DNA of 29,408 nucleotides from a virus, in IMG/VR virus record IMGVR_UViG_3300043540_000020, positions 1 through 29,408 of that record; one strand, written 5' to 3'. Position 1 is the stretch's first letter. Each line of letters starts with the position of its first letter. The position numbers and the translations under genes are program-made. The notes beneath the pieces were generated by a model that ran no database searches, was not told where the DNA came from, and saw nothing but the letters and a program-made list of their open reading frames with translations. This document shows, piece by piece, positions 1 through 6,654 of this stretch.

Positions 1-221
1 AGAGTATGGTCGAATTGACTTTCCAGAACCTTCTTCAGCTCTTTCAAACCACCGTAGTCAGCTGCCCAATTGCGGACATCCAAATCATTGGTGCCGAAAT
101 AGAATTTCATGCTGAAACTATAGCCGTGAATCAGATTGCAATGGGAATCTGCTCTCCATTGTCTATATGCACAGGGGAATGCATCAATGTATTCCTTTGT
201 CGATGTAAATTTGTAATTCAT
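1..221 (-). CDS. queD: QueD-like 6-pyruvoyl-tetrahydropterin / 6-carboxytetrahydropterin synthase, 3' end outside window
   Basis: The first 73 residues are visible; the gene runs off the left edge. Canonical QueD converts 7,8-dihydroneopterin triphosphate to 6-carboxytetrahydropterin, the second step toward preQ0. Family landmarks seen are the catalytic Cys28 in HCNLIHGYSF, His32, the ADYGGLK segment (54-60, equivalent to the DFG.LK region) and the FDHT segment with Asp71-His72. Two of the three expected zinc histidines are replaced: the AAH position reads C-A-Tyr19 and the HGH position reads H-G-Tyr34. It starts one base after the stop of the preceding gene, so it is probably translated with it, and folE lies four genes upstream in the same run. 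I recall similar HGY-type relatives in other T4-like phages. Assignment to the fold is fairly sure; the exact reaction is not. Confidence 0.8.
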   Translation of the reverse strand, partial: MNYKFTSTKEYIDAFPCAYRQWRADSHCNLIHGYSFSMKFYFGTNDLDVRNWAADYGGLKELKKVLESQFDHT

Positions 222-222
222 G

Positions 223-582
223 TTATTCAAGCTCTATGCTTGCCTGTATAAATCTTGCATTAGGGAAAAATTCTTTTGCACGATTGACTAAGTCCATCGG
301 AAAAGTATTGTCCTGGTTATATTGCTCAATAGCTCTTACTATATTACGCTTTTCCGCCTCAAGAACAAACTCTTCAAGAGTCCACCCGTGTTCCTCCAAG
401 CATTTAAGTCTTTCGTAGTGCCTGACCAGTTCGTGTTTTCTAGATTCGAACGCGCCAGTGCCTAATTGAAAAATTGGCGGATGCTTTGTATGGGCGGCCG
501 CCAAAAATCCGTCTAATTCTTCAAACGGAGTCTGTTTAAGCTTGCGGAATGTTTTTTCTTCTTGAATCGATGTATCTGTCAT
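223..582 (-). CDS. hypothetical protein, 119 aa
   Basis: I do not recognise this protein. It is hydrophilic and probably mostly helical, with a charged middle (residues about 45-95 rich in E, K and R) and an acidic C-terminus, no membrane segment and no obvious motif. The ATG lies 47 bases inside the end of the cupin gene, an unusually long overlap for this phage; the AAGG just before it is very close to the start codon. No later in-frame ATG was found near the N-terminus, so I keep this start. The stop is one base before the QueD-like start, which places it in the cupin-to-QueD transcription run. Context hints at the pterin/deazaguanine set but gives no function. Confidence 0.7.
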   Translation of the reverse strand: MTDTSIQEEKTFRKLKQTPFEELDGFLAAAHTKHPPIFQLGTGAFESRKHELVRHYERLKCLEEHGWTLEEFVLEAEKRNIVRAIEQYNQDNTFPMDLVNRAKEFFPNARFIQASIELE

Positions 583-1027
583 ACCTTACCCACTTAAATG
601 TATCTAGATTCCAGTTTTTGTGAGTTAGAAATCCCCATTCACGCTTTTGTGGACCAGGCATAAACAAAGTCCAGCAATCTACACCGGGCTCGACTTCAAT
701 TCTGTGAAAACTTTCAGCGTTGCACGTTCTGAAGTGACCAGGGCCACGCCAAACACGTTCCTCACTGAAGATTGTTCCATCACTTAGCTTCTTAGGGATC
801 CATTCCCAGTATCCACCCTTCAAAATGAATGTAGCGTAGGGCCACGGATGGTCGTGAAGATCGTCCGGGTCGCTACGCAGGAATTGATGCAGGAAAATGT
901 TGAACGGAAACTTCTTACGGTCCTTCAGAAACAAATAGTAACGAACAAGGTAGGGTTCCTTGCTCTCTCGGTCCATAATGATCCGCTTTCTATCTAATTT
1001 TTCTAATAACCGTAAGAAGAAGTTCAT
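536..1027 (-). CDS. cupin-fold protein, 163 aa
   Basis: A small single-domain protein with a cupin-like metal site: LHDHPWPY supplies the H-x-H pair, followed by the glycine-rich turn ILKGGYWE, and a second strand pair carries FHRIEVE. Many cupins of this shape bind Fe or another divalent metal and act as dioxygenases, isomerases or epimerases; the substrate here cannot be told. The reading frame is open for 19 codons further upstream, but the ATG at 1027 is preceded by a strong GGAGAGGAG Shine-Dalgarno sequence and overlaps the upstream TGA as ATGA, so I use it. The 3' end overlaps the next gene by 47 bases. Similar cupin-like proteins are common as unknowns in large phages. Confidence 0.8.
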   Translation of the reverse strand: MNFFLRLLEKLDRKRIIMDRESKEPYLVRYYLFLKDRKKFPFNIFLHQFLRSDPDDLHDHPWPYATFILKGGYWEWIPKKLSDGTIFSEERVWRGPGHFRTCNAESFHRIEVEPGVDCWTLFMPGPQKREWGFLTHKNWNLDTFKWVRYDRYIDSRRKNIPQA

Positions 1028-1185
1028 ACTAGCTCCTCTCCAATACCCAAGATCTCTGCTACGATGAGTAAAATACCGCACCACATCAAAGAACCGCTGG
1101 TAATCAGAACTGCACCAGCGCCAATACGAATGGCGCTCTTAACTAAACTAATGAAAAGGTGATATCTTGCGTCTGGTTGTTCCAT
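1024..1185 (-). CDS. small membrane protein, 53 aa
   Basis: This short gene has ATG at 1185 preceded by a TAGGAG ribosome site, one base after the folE stop, and its TGA overlaps the cupin ATG as ATGA, which strongly supports translation. The product has a polar N-terminus (MEQPDARYHLF), a first hydrophobic helix (about residues 10-30, rich in I, A, G, V) and a second hydrophobic stretch (about 33-47, CGILLIVAEILGIG). It is probably an inner-membrane peptide crossing once or twice. No family is recognised. Its place between folE and the cupin gene does not show whether it shares their pathway or is just co-transcribed. Confidence 0.75.
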   Translation of the reverse strand: MEQPDARYHLFISLVKSAIRIGAGAVLITSGSLMWCGILLIVAEILGIGEELV

Positions 1186-1186
1186 A

Positions 1187-1870
1187 TTAGCTCCTACGTG
1201 CTACAAGGTTCATGAACTCTGCACGGACTGCTGGTTCATCCTTGAAACAACCACCTAATTTGCTGGTAATTGTGCTCGAACCAACGTCCTCGACACCACG
1301 CGACTTCACGCAATAGTGTTGGGCGTCAATAACCACCGCAATATTGTCTGTTTCCAGAATAAATTGCAATGCGTGGTAGATTTGCTCTGTTAGACGTTCC
1401 TGAATTTGTGGACGCTTGGAGAAATATTCAACGATGCGGTTGATCTTCGACAGACCAAGTACCTTTTGCTTAGGAATATAAGCAACAGTGGCAACACCGT
1501 CTATGATAACAAAGTGGTGTTCGCAGTTCGATTGTACATTGACATTTCTTTCAACCACCATCTCGTCGTACTTCATCTTGTTGTCGACTGTAGTGCATTT
1601 TGGAAACGCTTCGTAGTCCAGACCCCAGAAGATTTCGTTGACATACATCTTAGCAACACGCTTTGGTGTTTCGATCAGGCTGTCGTCCGTCAGATCTAAT
1701 TGCAGAACACGCATGATCTGGGTGAAATGCCCTTCGATGGCATCAATCTTTGCCTTTCGGTCGCCTTCGAATAGCTCTGTGTTAATCGGAGTTTCTACTC
1801 CGCACTTAACTAGGTGGGCGTGGACTTGTTGACCCAGAATGGGGTCGCATTTTGTTTTATTGAATGACAT
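1187..1870 (-). CDS. folE: GTP cyclohydrolase I (FolE)
   Basis: It hydrolyses GTP to 7,8-dihydroneopterin triphosphate and formate, the entry step to folate and to 7-deazaguanines. The 227-residue length fits the family. The zinc and catalytic signature is intact: Cys116 and His119 in NCEHHF, and His185 and Cys187 in [10 protein letters not shown], matching E. coli Cys110, His113, His179 and Cys181. The conserved [20 protein letters not shown] segment lies at about 139-158. The ATG is preceded by AAGGAAGG at good distance. With a QueD-like gene four genes downstream, the likely role is supply of precursor for preQ0-type modification of DNA or tRNA; the QueE/QueC/transglycosylase steps would be outside the window. 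Folate supply for the phage thymidylate synthase is the alternative. Confidence 0.96.
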   Translation of the reverse strand: MSFNKTKCDPILGQQVHAHLVKCGVETPINTELFEGDRKAKIDAIEGHFTQIMRVLQLDLTDDSLIETPKRVAKMYVNEIFWGLDYEAFPKCTTVDNKMKYDEMVVERNVNVQSNCEHHFVIIDGVATVAYIPKQKVLGLSKINRIVEYFSKRPQIQERLTEQIYHALQFILETDNIAVVIDAQHYCVKSRGVEDVGSSTITSKLGGCFKDEPAVRAEFMNLVARRS

Positions 1871-1916
1871 ATGAATCCTTCCTTAAGCGGATATGAGTTT
1901 TGAAAAGTTGTTACCG

Positions 1917-1929
1917 TTGTGTAACACAA
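1917..1929. promoter_or_regulatory. 13-base palindrome upstream of folE, possible operator
   Basis: Perfect inverted repeat with 6-base arms around one central base (ttgtgt-a-acacaa), in the 69-base gap between folE and the glycosyltransferase. The ten bases TTGTGTTACA of the minus strand recur in the sigma70-like promoter of the nuclease gene near 18430. A regulator binding site is an inference. Confidence 0.35.
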
Positions 1930-1930
1930 G

Positions 1931-1938
1931 TATTTAGC
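1931..1938 (-). promoter_or_regulatory. possible late promoter variant GCTAAATA
   Basis: GCTAAATA lies 61 bases upstream of folE. It differs from the T4 late core at two bases and is further from the start than the other copies, so it may be chance. Confidence 0.25.
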
Positions 1939-1939
1939 C

Positions 1940-3007
1940 TTACGAACCGACTCGCTTAAGGATTTCGGTAGCGGAAAAGAACTTCTCTGTTAGCATTTTT
2001 CTTTGTGGTCCGCAGAACTTTTGCCAATTGGAATAATTGTGCATCATTGCATTGATTCTGTCTTCCAAGTTGGTTCTGAACTGCAAATAGTGTTCATAAT
2101 CCTTTGTCCACTCGCTTGGATAGCGCAAAGCGTCAGAATACATTTCAGCATAGCTCAGTCTGTCGGGCACAAGTGGTAATGCATCCACAATCCAACCTTC
2201 ATAACAACCAATACCTAGTGTTTCTTGCAAACTTGCGGAGAAAACAATCTTTGCTTCTCCCAGCAGCGCATGATATTGATCCTTTGTGAGTGTATGGTCT
2301 TGGCAAACAACCCATTCATACTGCGGATTACGCGCAGCCAGGTCTCTAAAGATTTCTACTTGCTTCTCCGGAGCAATTCTGTGTGGGAATACGATAAGAT
2401 CACGCTTCTTCATGCCCTTCCACGGAGTTAGAACTGATTCCATATACTCCATTGGCCATCCACTGCGGACAATCTTGCCAGTCTTTCTGTGCATGTCAGT
2501 CCAAAGTGTTGGTGCAGCATCCGGCCCAAATGTCTTTGCAAACAGTTGAATATGAAACTCTGTCGCAAAGTAATTATGATCGATAGCATCGAAGAAACTT
2601 TCTTCTGCCTTCCTGACCCAGGGCTTGTTACCAATCAAACGACCAAGAAAATCGTGTGGATCATAGCTACCTGCGTGCCAAAGTGCATGAATAGTTACAG
2701 GAATCTGCAACAATTCACTCATATATTTTAGATTAACAATGCCGGGGTGCCAAGCATCTGTAAACAGGAAGTGATCTCCTGCTTTGATCTTACCCTCGCA
2801 GAACATTCTTCCCATAATCTCTACTTGGCGTGCCTTGTAGACATTTGTACCACCGAAGTTCAGGAATGCACCAGGTGTTGTTGCTTTAGGAATATCGTTC
2901 GGCCCCTCGATAATCACTGCATCCCCGAACAGGGTCGGCACGTGGGTTTTCCACTGCCCTGTGTATCGGGTATCAACTGCTTCGATGTCTACAATGTAAA
3001 CAGTCAT
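1940..3007 (-). CDS. GT-B glycosyltransferase (GT4-like), 355 aa
   Basis: Probably transfers a sugar from a nucleotide-sugar donor. The C-terminal half shows the glycosyltransferase-4 pattern: a VFPHRIAPEKQ segment (phosphate-binding Arg/Lys), WVVCQDH ending a strand, and SASLQETLGIGCYEGW followed by PLVPDRLSY, equivalent to the donor-binding E-x7-E region. The N-terminal half holds LFTDAWHPG and IHALWHAG, as expected for an acceptor-side Rossmann domain. There is no signal peptide. The start at 3007 overlaps the preceding TGA by one base (TGATG); the frame is open 13 codons further but that would overlap the upstream gene without need. Together with two sugar-type dehydrogenases upstream it suggests modification of DNA, virion protein or host surface by a phage-made sugar. 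Acceptor unknown. Confidence 0.85.
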   Translation of the reverse strand: MTVYIVDIEAVDTRYTGQWKTHVPTLFGDAVIIEGPNDIPKATTPGAFLNFGGTNVYKARQVEIMGRMFCEGKIKAGDHFLFTDAWHPGIVNLKYMSELLQIPVTIHALWHAGSYDPHDFLGRLIGNKPWVRKAEESFFDAIDHNYFATEFHIQLFAKTFGPDAAPTLWTDMHRKTGKIVRSGWPMEYMESVLTPWKGMKKRDLIVFPHRIAPEKQVEIFRDLAARNPQYEWVVCQDHTLTKDQYHALLGEAKIVFSASLQETLGIGCYEGWIVDALPLVPDRLSYAEMYSDALRYPSEWTKDYEHYLQFRTNLEDRINAMMHNYSNWQKFCGPQRKMLTEKFFSATEILKRVGS

Positions 3008-3522
3008 CAAAGTTCTACCGGAGTGTCGCCAACATAGTCTTTCCAAGAAGTATATGTGGCTCTTGTCATCAATTCGCTAAGTGGATGGCACCATACGCCA
3101 GGATTTGTGTCACCCCAGGTGTTGTCGTCCAATTTCAATGTTGCATTGTAGTTGAATGCCTTGATATTTGGAATCTTTACCGAAATCATTGGGATGAACT
3201 TGTGATGATCGTTCCAATCATACACGGTAATTTCGCTTGCATAGGATACATCGAAGTCCAGTGTAACCCACAAGTCATTACGCAGCAAACCGTCAATGAA
3301 ATCGTCCCAGTCTTCCCAATCCGACTCGTTAACTGGCTTGAAACACTGGCTTGTACCTAGATAGATATGCTTTGAGCCAACTTTCTTAGCCAAAGCAACG
3401 ATATCTGTAACTGGCTTAATGCCAACAACGAAAAGAGTATGTTCTCCCTTCATCGGTGTGTTTTCTACTTCAATGCCAGTAAAGAAATCTACTAACTGGC
3501 GGCCTTCTGTATTTAGATCCAT
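3007..3522 (-). CDS. conserved phage protein, 171 aa, unknown function
   Basis: An alpha/beta-looking soluble protein. TLFVVGIKPVTDIVALAKK (about 29-47) looks like a strand-helix unit, followed by HIYLGTSQCF, WVTLDFDVSY, FIPMISVKIP and a C-terminal NPGVWCHPLSELM segment. I recall similar proteins beside glycosyltransferase genes in cyanophage-type T4-like genomes, but know no assigned function. It starts one base after the dehydrogenase stop, with GTGGAA as a modest ribosome site, and its TGA overlaps the glycosyltransferase ATG, so the two are likely translated together. A role in the same sugar-transfer pathway is an inference from this arrangement only. Confidence 0.8.
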   Translation of the reverse strand: MDLNTEGRQLVDFFTGIEVENTPMKGEHTLFVVGIKPVTDIVALAKKVGSKHIYLGTSQCFKPVNESDWEDWDDFIDGLLRNDLWVTLDFDVSYASEITVYDWNDHHKFIPMISVKIPNIKAFNYNATLKLDDNTWGDTNPGVWCHPLSELMTRATYTSWKDYVGDTPVEL

Positions 3523-3523
3523 G

Positions 3524-4453
3524 TTATTTCCACTCTATGTAAGCCCGACCGAAGCCAGGTTGTCTGTTTTTACTGTCCGAAAAGGCATTTTGCCATTCTG
3601 TGTCTCTATCGTAACCTCTTGTCCAAAATTTATCTACGTTGATCTGGTTCTGCTCAACTAATTGGGCAGCTAATTCCATACTCTTAGTAAATGATGGTGC
3701 TCTTGGACTTGGAAATACGATTGTGCAAGCCTTCCAAAGCAAGCCCTGAAATGTTGTCCTGACCGGAGTAGTCTTTTCGGTACACATGATTACCAAAGCA
3801 CCGTTGTTGCAATAGTCGCCCGATACTGCAAGGTCTGTATCAACCAAGTCGATAATGATATCGTACAAACCCGACGGATAACCTTTCAATTCGACACCCA
3901 AAGACTCCCACAGGTCCTTATTACTTCTGCCAACAACATCAATCTGCATTGGAAGATCGTATTTGATTGTGTGCTTAATGGTTTGGTAGGCAACATAAGC
4001 AAGAAATCCGGAACCAAGGATCAGAATCTTGCTCTGCTTGTTCCTTGTTACCCTATTCTTGAATAGTTGTATTTCCTGCATGACAACATTGATACCGCAT
4101 GCTACAGGCTCAAGGATGAAACGTGGATGAGCAGCAGGAACCTTCACAAATTCCCCATGCCTTACGTTGTAGAAGTCTGCGTAAGCAGGCTCACCCCGCG
4201 TAGCTACAAAATCGCCTACTTTTACCAAATCTTTCAGGCTGTGCCCGACTTTAGTAACTTGTCCAAGCCCTTCGTGGCCTTGCATGTGCAAAGGTAGTGG
4301 GCCGAAGTTACCTTCCATCATGTCAACGTCGCTTCTGCAAACGCCGGTCATAATGGATTTGACTTCCAGCTCAACAAAGCTGGGGTCCGGCTTATCCCAT
4401 TCAGTTTCCTTAAATGATCCGTCTCCTTCAGTGTGAAGTAATCTTACTTTCAT
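3524..4453 (-). CDS. zinc-type alcohol/polyol dehydrogenase (MDR family), 309 aa
   Basis: Medium-chain dehydrogenase/reductase, probably NAD(P)-dependent oxidation of a sugar or alcohol. Catalytic-zinc features are present: Cys39 in GVCRSD, His60-Glu61 in MQGHEGLG, and Glu115 in EPVACGINVV. The Rossmann glycine motif is LILGSGFLAYVA (about 144-155). The four-cysteine structural-zinc loop of classical alcohol dehydrogenases is missing, and the protein is about 30-40 residues shorter than usual, so it is a compact member. The start overlaps the Gfo/Idh stop as ATGA, giving a coupled pair of oxidoreductases. With the downstream glycosyltransferase it looks like part of a sugar-nucleotide or sugar-modification cassette. 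The substrate cannot be read from the sequence. Confidence 0.85.
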   Translation of the reverse strand: MKVRLLHTEGDGSFKETEWDKPDPSFVELEVKSIMTGVCRSDVDMMEGNFGPLPLHMQGHEGLGQVTKVGHSLKDLVKVGDFVATRGEPAYADFYNVRHGEFVKVPAAHPRFILEPVACGINVVMQEIQLFKNRVTRNKQSKILILGSGFLAYVAYQTIKHTIKYDLPMQIDVVGRSNKDLWESLGVELKGYPSGLYDIIIDLVDTDLAVSGDYCNNGALVIMCTEKTTPVRTTFQGLLWKACTIVFPSPRAPSFTKSMELAAQLVEQNQINVDKFWTRGYDRDTEWQNAFSDSKNRQPGFGRAYIEWK

Positions 4454-5388
4454 ATTTCGCTAACCATCCTGTGAATCCATAGATCAATTTCGTATTGGTT
4501 GACCCAGAACACAGCAGTATTTAGATTGTCGAAACAATCTTGGATCATATTCTTGTATGCGTACTCTGGACATAGGCCCAATTCGTACTTGACTTCCTCT
4601 TCTCCCAAGTCAAACACAATGTTTCGTTCGTCTGCGTCGACTGTTCTCCAGTCTGCCTCGAGTCTGATGAATCTTTCTGGGATACCATCGTGTTTGTACA
4701 TGTTGAAATCCAGCCAAGCAACATCATCTACGTTGTAAATGCCGTTTGCATTCACTGTTCCGTATTCTGTGCTCACCAAATCATACAATGACCACTCGCG
4801 TTCCTTGCCATTTCCAGTAACATCAAGCTCTTTGTATGTTTCTGGGAATAGTGCTACCACTAAACTCAACAAATGTGGCATCAAATCGCGACTCACACCA
4901 CCGAAAGCCAAGTCTTTTGTAGTGAACCAAGTACCTGGACCCGGAACACGGTCAAAATTCAACCAATTTAGGTGGATTGCACGGGATGCATATGCTGATT
5001 GTTGCATTTCTTTGATGTTATCACGCCACATATTGTTCTTTACCATCATAAATCTGGTCTCTGGGAACATTCTCTGGAGTGCTTCTAACCGTTCGGCCGA
5101 CTTCAGACCCGGCTTTTCAATGAAAACAATCTTTGCATAGGGTGCAATCTGTTGTGCAATGGCTTCATGGGTCCAATTCGGCGTACAGATATGAGCTGTG
5201 TCAATCTGTTGCAAAGGTCGGCCAGTTTCTACAAGAGAATCGATGGCCCCACCCACTGTAAGCCAGTCTGCCTTCTTTGCCGGATCCCTATCTACTGTGT
5301 AAACCGTAGATCCAAGTTCCTTTAGGACACCTTTGTACAATTGACCAATGCCCATACCTATAACTAAGGATTTTTTAATAGATGCCAT
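4450..5388 (-). CDS. Gfo/Idh/MocA-family oxidoreductase, 312 aa
   Basis: NAD(P)-dependent oxidoreductase typical of sugar and inositol dehydrogenases. The N-terminal Rossmann domain carries VIGMGIGQLYKG (9-20) and an acidic residue ending the second strand (TVDRD). TPNWTHEAIA (69-78) and the hallmark Glu91-Lys92-Pro93 in FIEKPG follow. The C-terminal domain includes GGVSRDLMPHLLSL, resembling the catalytic GG..D..xH segment. Length is slightly below the usual 330-390. It overlaps the upstream small gene by 14 bases and the downstream dehydrogenase by 4. The pairing of two dehydrogenases of different folds next to a glycosyltransferase suggests successive oxidation of one sugar substrate, an inference from order only. 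Confidence 0.88.
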   Translation of the reverse strand: MASIKKSLVIGMGIGQLYKGVLKELGSTVYTVDRDPAKKADWLTVGGAIDSLVETGRPLQQIDTAHICTPNWTHEAIAQQIAPYAKIVFIEKPGLKSAERLEALQRMFPETRFMMVKNNMWRDNIKEMQQSAYASRAIHLNWLNFDRVPGPGTWFTTKDLAFGGVSRDLMPHLLSLVVALFPETYKELDVTGNGKEREWSLYDLVSTEYGTVNANGIYNVDDVAWLDFNMYKHDGIPERFIRLEADWRTVDADERNIVFDLGEEEVKYELGLCPEYAYKNMIQDCFDNLNTAVFWVNQYEIDLWIHRMVSEI

Positions 5389-5740
5389 ATTTGCTCTTCA
5401 TTGTGTTAAAATTCGATTGTTCCGAATTATAGCCAGTCAATTTATCGTTCAATACATTTACAAACTTTATAATAGAAGCCAAATCAATTTTTACTTGTAT
5501 AAGTTCACCACGCAATGCCATGACTTCATTCTTTAATGCCATTTTATCTGCGTCATGCGACATATTATCCATTAGCAACGAGGAAATGATGCCGGTTCGA
5601 TCTGGAATGCCTTTAAGTTTTTCTACAACAAGGTCATGACCCAACAATTGTTGAAGTTCTTCCTTTGTAAGAGAGTTAAAGACTCGTTCTACGAGTTTAA
5701 TTTTCTCCTGGTCATCAGGTGTTGCATAGGTGATATTCAT
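5375..5740 (-). CDS. hypothetical protein with helical/coiled-coil region, 121 aa
   Basis: No family recognised. The N-terminal half (LVERVFNSLTKEELQQLLGHD) is helical and charged; residues about 65-100 (MALKNEVMALRGELIQVKIDL) have heptad-like spacing of L, V and I and probably form a coiled coil, followed by a polar tail. The ATG overlaps the thyA stop as ATGA, so its translation is likely coupled to thyA, and its 3' end overlaps the Gfo/Idh gene. No membrane segment or catalytic motif is visible. It may be an oligomerising accessory protein, but nothing ties it to thymidylate synthesis beyond position. Confidence 0.75.
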   Translation of the reverse strand: MNITYATPDDQEKIKLVERVFNSLTKEELQQLLGHDLVVEKLKGIPDRTGIISSLLMDNMSHDADKMALKNEVMALRGELIQVKIDLASIIKFVNVLNDKLTGYNSEQSNFNTMKSKYGIY

Positions 5741-6606
5741 ACTGCCATATTCGGTTTGTCTGCAATATCAGGATGTGGATCATATCCGATCAATTCAATA
5801 TCGCTCCATTGCAGATTCATAATGTCATCAATTGTAGCAAGATTCTTATTGATGTTCAATGTCGGTAAAGTTTTCGGTTCTCGGGTAAGCATTTCGTTAA
5901 CCATATCGAACTGGTTCGAATAGATATGAACATCCCACCCCATGTAAACAAGTTCACCGGGGATGAGTCCAAGATGCTTTGCGAAAATATGATTCAACAG
6001 TGCATATCCCATGATGTTGAATGGTAATCCGTAAGGAACGTCATTGCTACGCATGACAAAGGAAGTGTGGAGTTTCCCAACTGGGTCTACGGAATACATG
6101 TGAAGCATATGGCAAGGAGGCAATGCCATTTCATTAAGCTGCCCTGGATTCCAGCCAGTTACCACATGGCGTCTGCCAAATGGATCACGCTTAATACCGT
6201 CTAGGAGATTCTTGATCTGGTCGGTTTCCATCGTCTCGTCGGGGTGGTCAGGATTGACACTTTCCCAATGGCGCCATTGATAACCATAGCCTTTGCCCAT
6301 ATCGCCTTCCGGCAAATGATGCAGCCCTCTGCCGTCCAGAAACTCTCTGGAAGTATTACCCTTCCAGATGTTAATCTTCTTTTCTTCCAGCAACTTAGTA
6401 TCGGTGTGGCCGCGAAGGAAGAACATCGTCTCTTCAAAGGCGATGCGTAACGGAACTTTTCTTAGGGTTGTGATTGGAAAGCCATCTGCTAAGTCGAACC
6501 TTAGATGCCTTCCGAAAACCGCTCTCGAGCTACCTACGTCGGTGCGGTCTGGTTTGTCGATGCCATTTGTCATGACATCCTGTAATAATTCTTTGAACTG
6601 TTTCAT
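5737..6606 (-). CDS. thyA: thymidylate synthase ThyA
   Basis: Folate-dependent conversion of dUMP to dTMP, raising the thymidine pool for phage DNA synthesis. The 289 residues carry the full signature: Arg21 in the N-terminal RTDVG loop, Arg145-Arg146 in GRRHVVT, catalytic Cys165 in LPPCHML, RSND (186-189), Asn197 in GLPFNI, and His227/Tyr229 in DVHIYSNQ. The C-terminus ends PHPDIADKPNMAV, close to the usual PHP...AV tail that closes the active site. Asn197 favours dUMP over dCMP, arguing against a hydroxymethylase. GGGAG sits seven bases before the ATG. Upstream lies a sigma70-like promoter overlapping a perfect palindrome, which suggests early, possibly repressible expression. Confidence 0.97.
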   Translation of the reverse strand: MKQFKELLQDVMTNGIDKPDRTDVGSSRAVFGRHLRFDLADGFPITTLRKVPLRIAFEETMFFLRGHTDTKLLEEKKINIWKGNTSREFLDGRGLHHLPEGDMGKGYGYQWRHWESVNPDHPDETMETDQIKNLLDGIKRDPFGRRHVVTGWNPGQLNEMALPPCHMLHMYSVDPVGKLHTSFVMRSNDVPYGLPFNIMGYALLNHIFAKHLGLIPGELVYMGWDVHIYSNQFDMVNEMLTREPKTLPTLNINKNLATIDDIMNLQWSDIELIGYDPHPDIADKPNMAV

Positions 6607-6617
6607 GTAGTCTCCCG

Positions 6618-6636
6618 GTGTTGTAATTTACAACAC
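6618..6636. promoter_or_regulatory. perfect 19-base palindrome before thyA, likely operator
   Basis: Nine-base arms gtgttgtaa and ttacaacac flank a single central t. It covers the -10 region of the proposed thyA promoter and ends just before the GGGAG ribosome site. A DNA-binding site is likeliest; as RNA it could form a 7-bp stem with a 5-base loop. Confidence 0.6.
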
Positions 6637-6654
6637 TAGGGCTACGAAAGTCAA
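6625..6654 (-). promoter_or_regulatory. sigma70-like promoter for thyA
   Basis: On the minus strand TTGACT (6649-6654) is followed after 18 bases by TAAATT (6625-6630). The -35 overlaps the TGA of the upstream 82-residue gene. The -10 is only 4/6 to consensus, so this is a prediction. Confidence 0.45.

Noticed and set aside
6-251. Plus-strand frame of 81 codons at the left edge
   Set aside because: It is antisense to the QueD-like gene, whose motifs are clear on the minus strand.
1028-1084. Longer cupin N-terminus (19 extra residues)
   Set aside because: It would overlap the 53-aa membrane gene and lacks a ribosome site; ATG 1027 has GGAGAGGAG and an ATGA junction.
3510-3517. TCTAAATA at the start of the 171-aa gene
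   Set aside because: It is part of the codons for residues 2-5 (DLNT) and no gene starts downstream within a suitable distance.
5737-6606. ThyA homologue acting as dCMP hydroxymethylase
   Set aside because: Asn197 is retained in GLPFNI, typical of dUMP-specific thymidylate synthase; hydroxymethylases carry Asp there.
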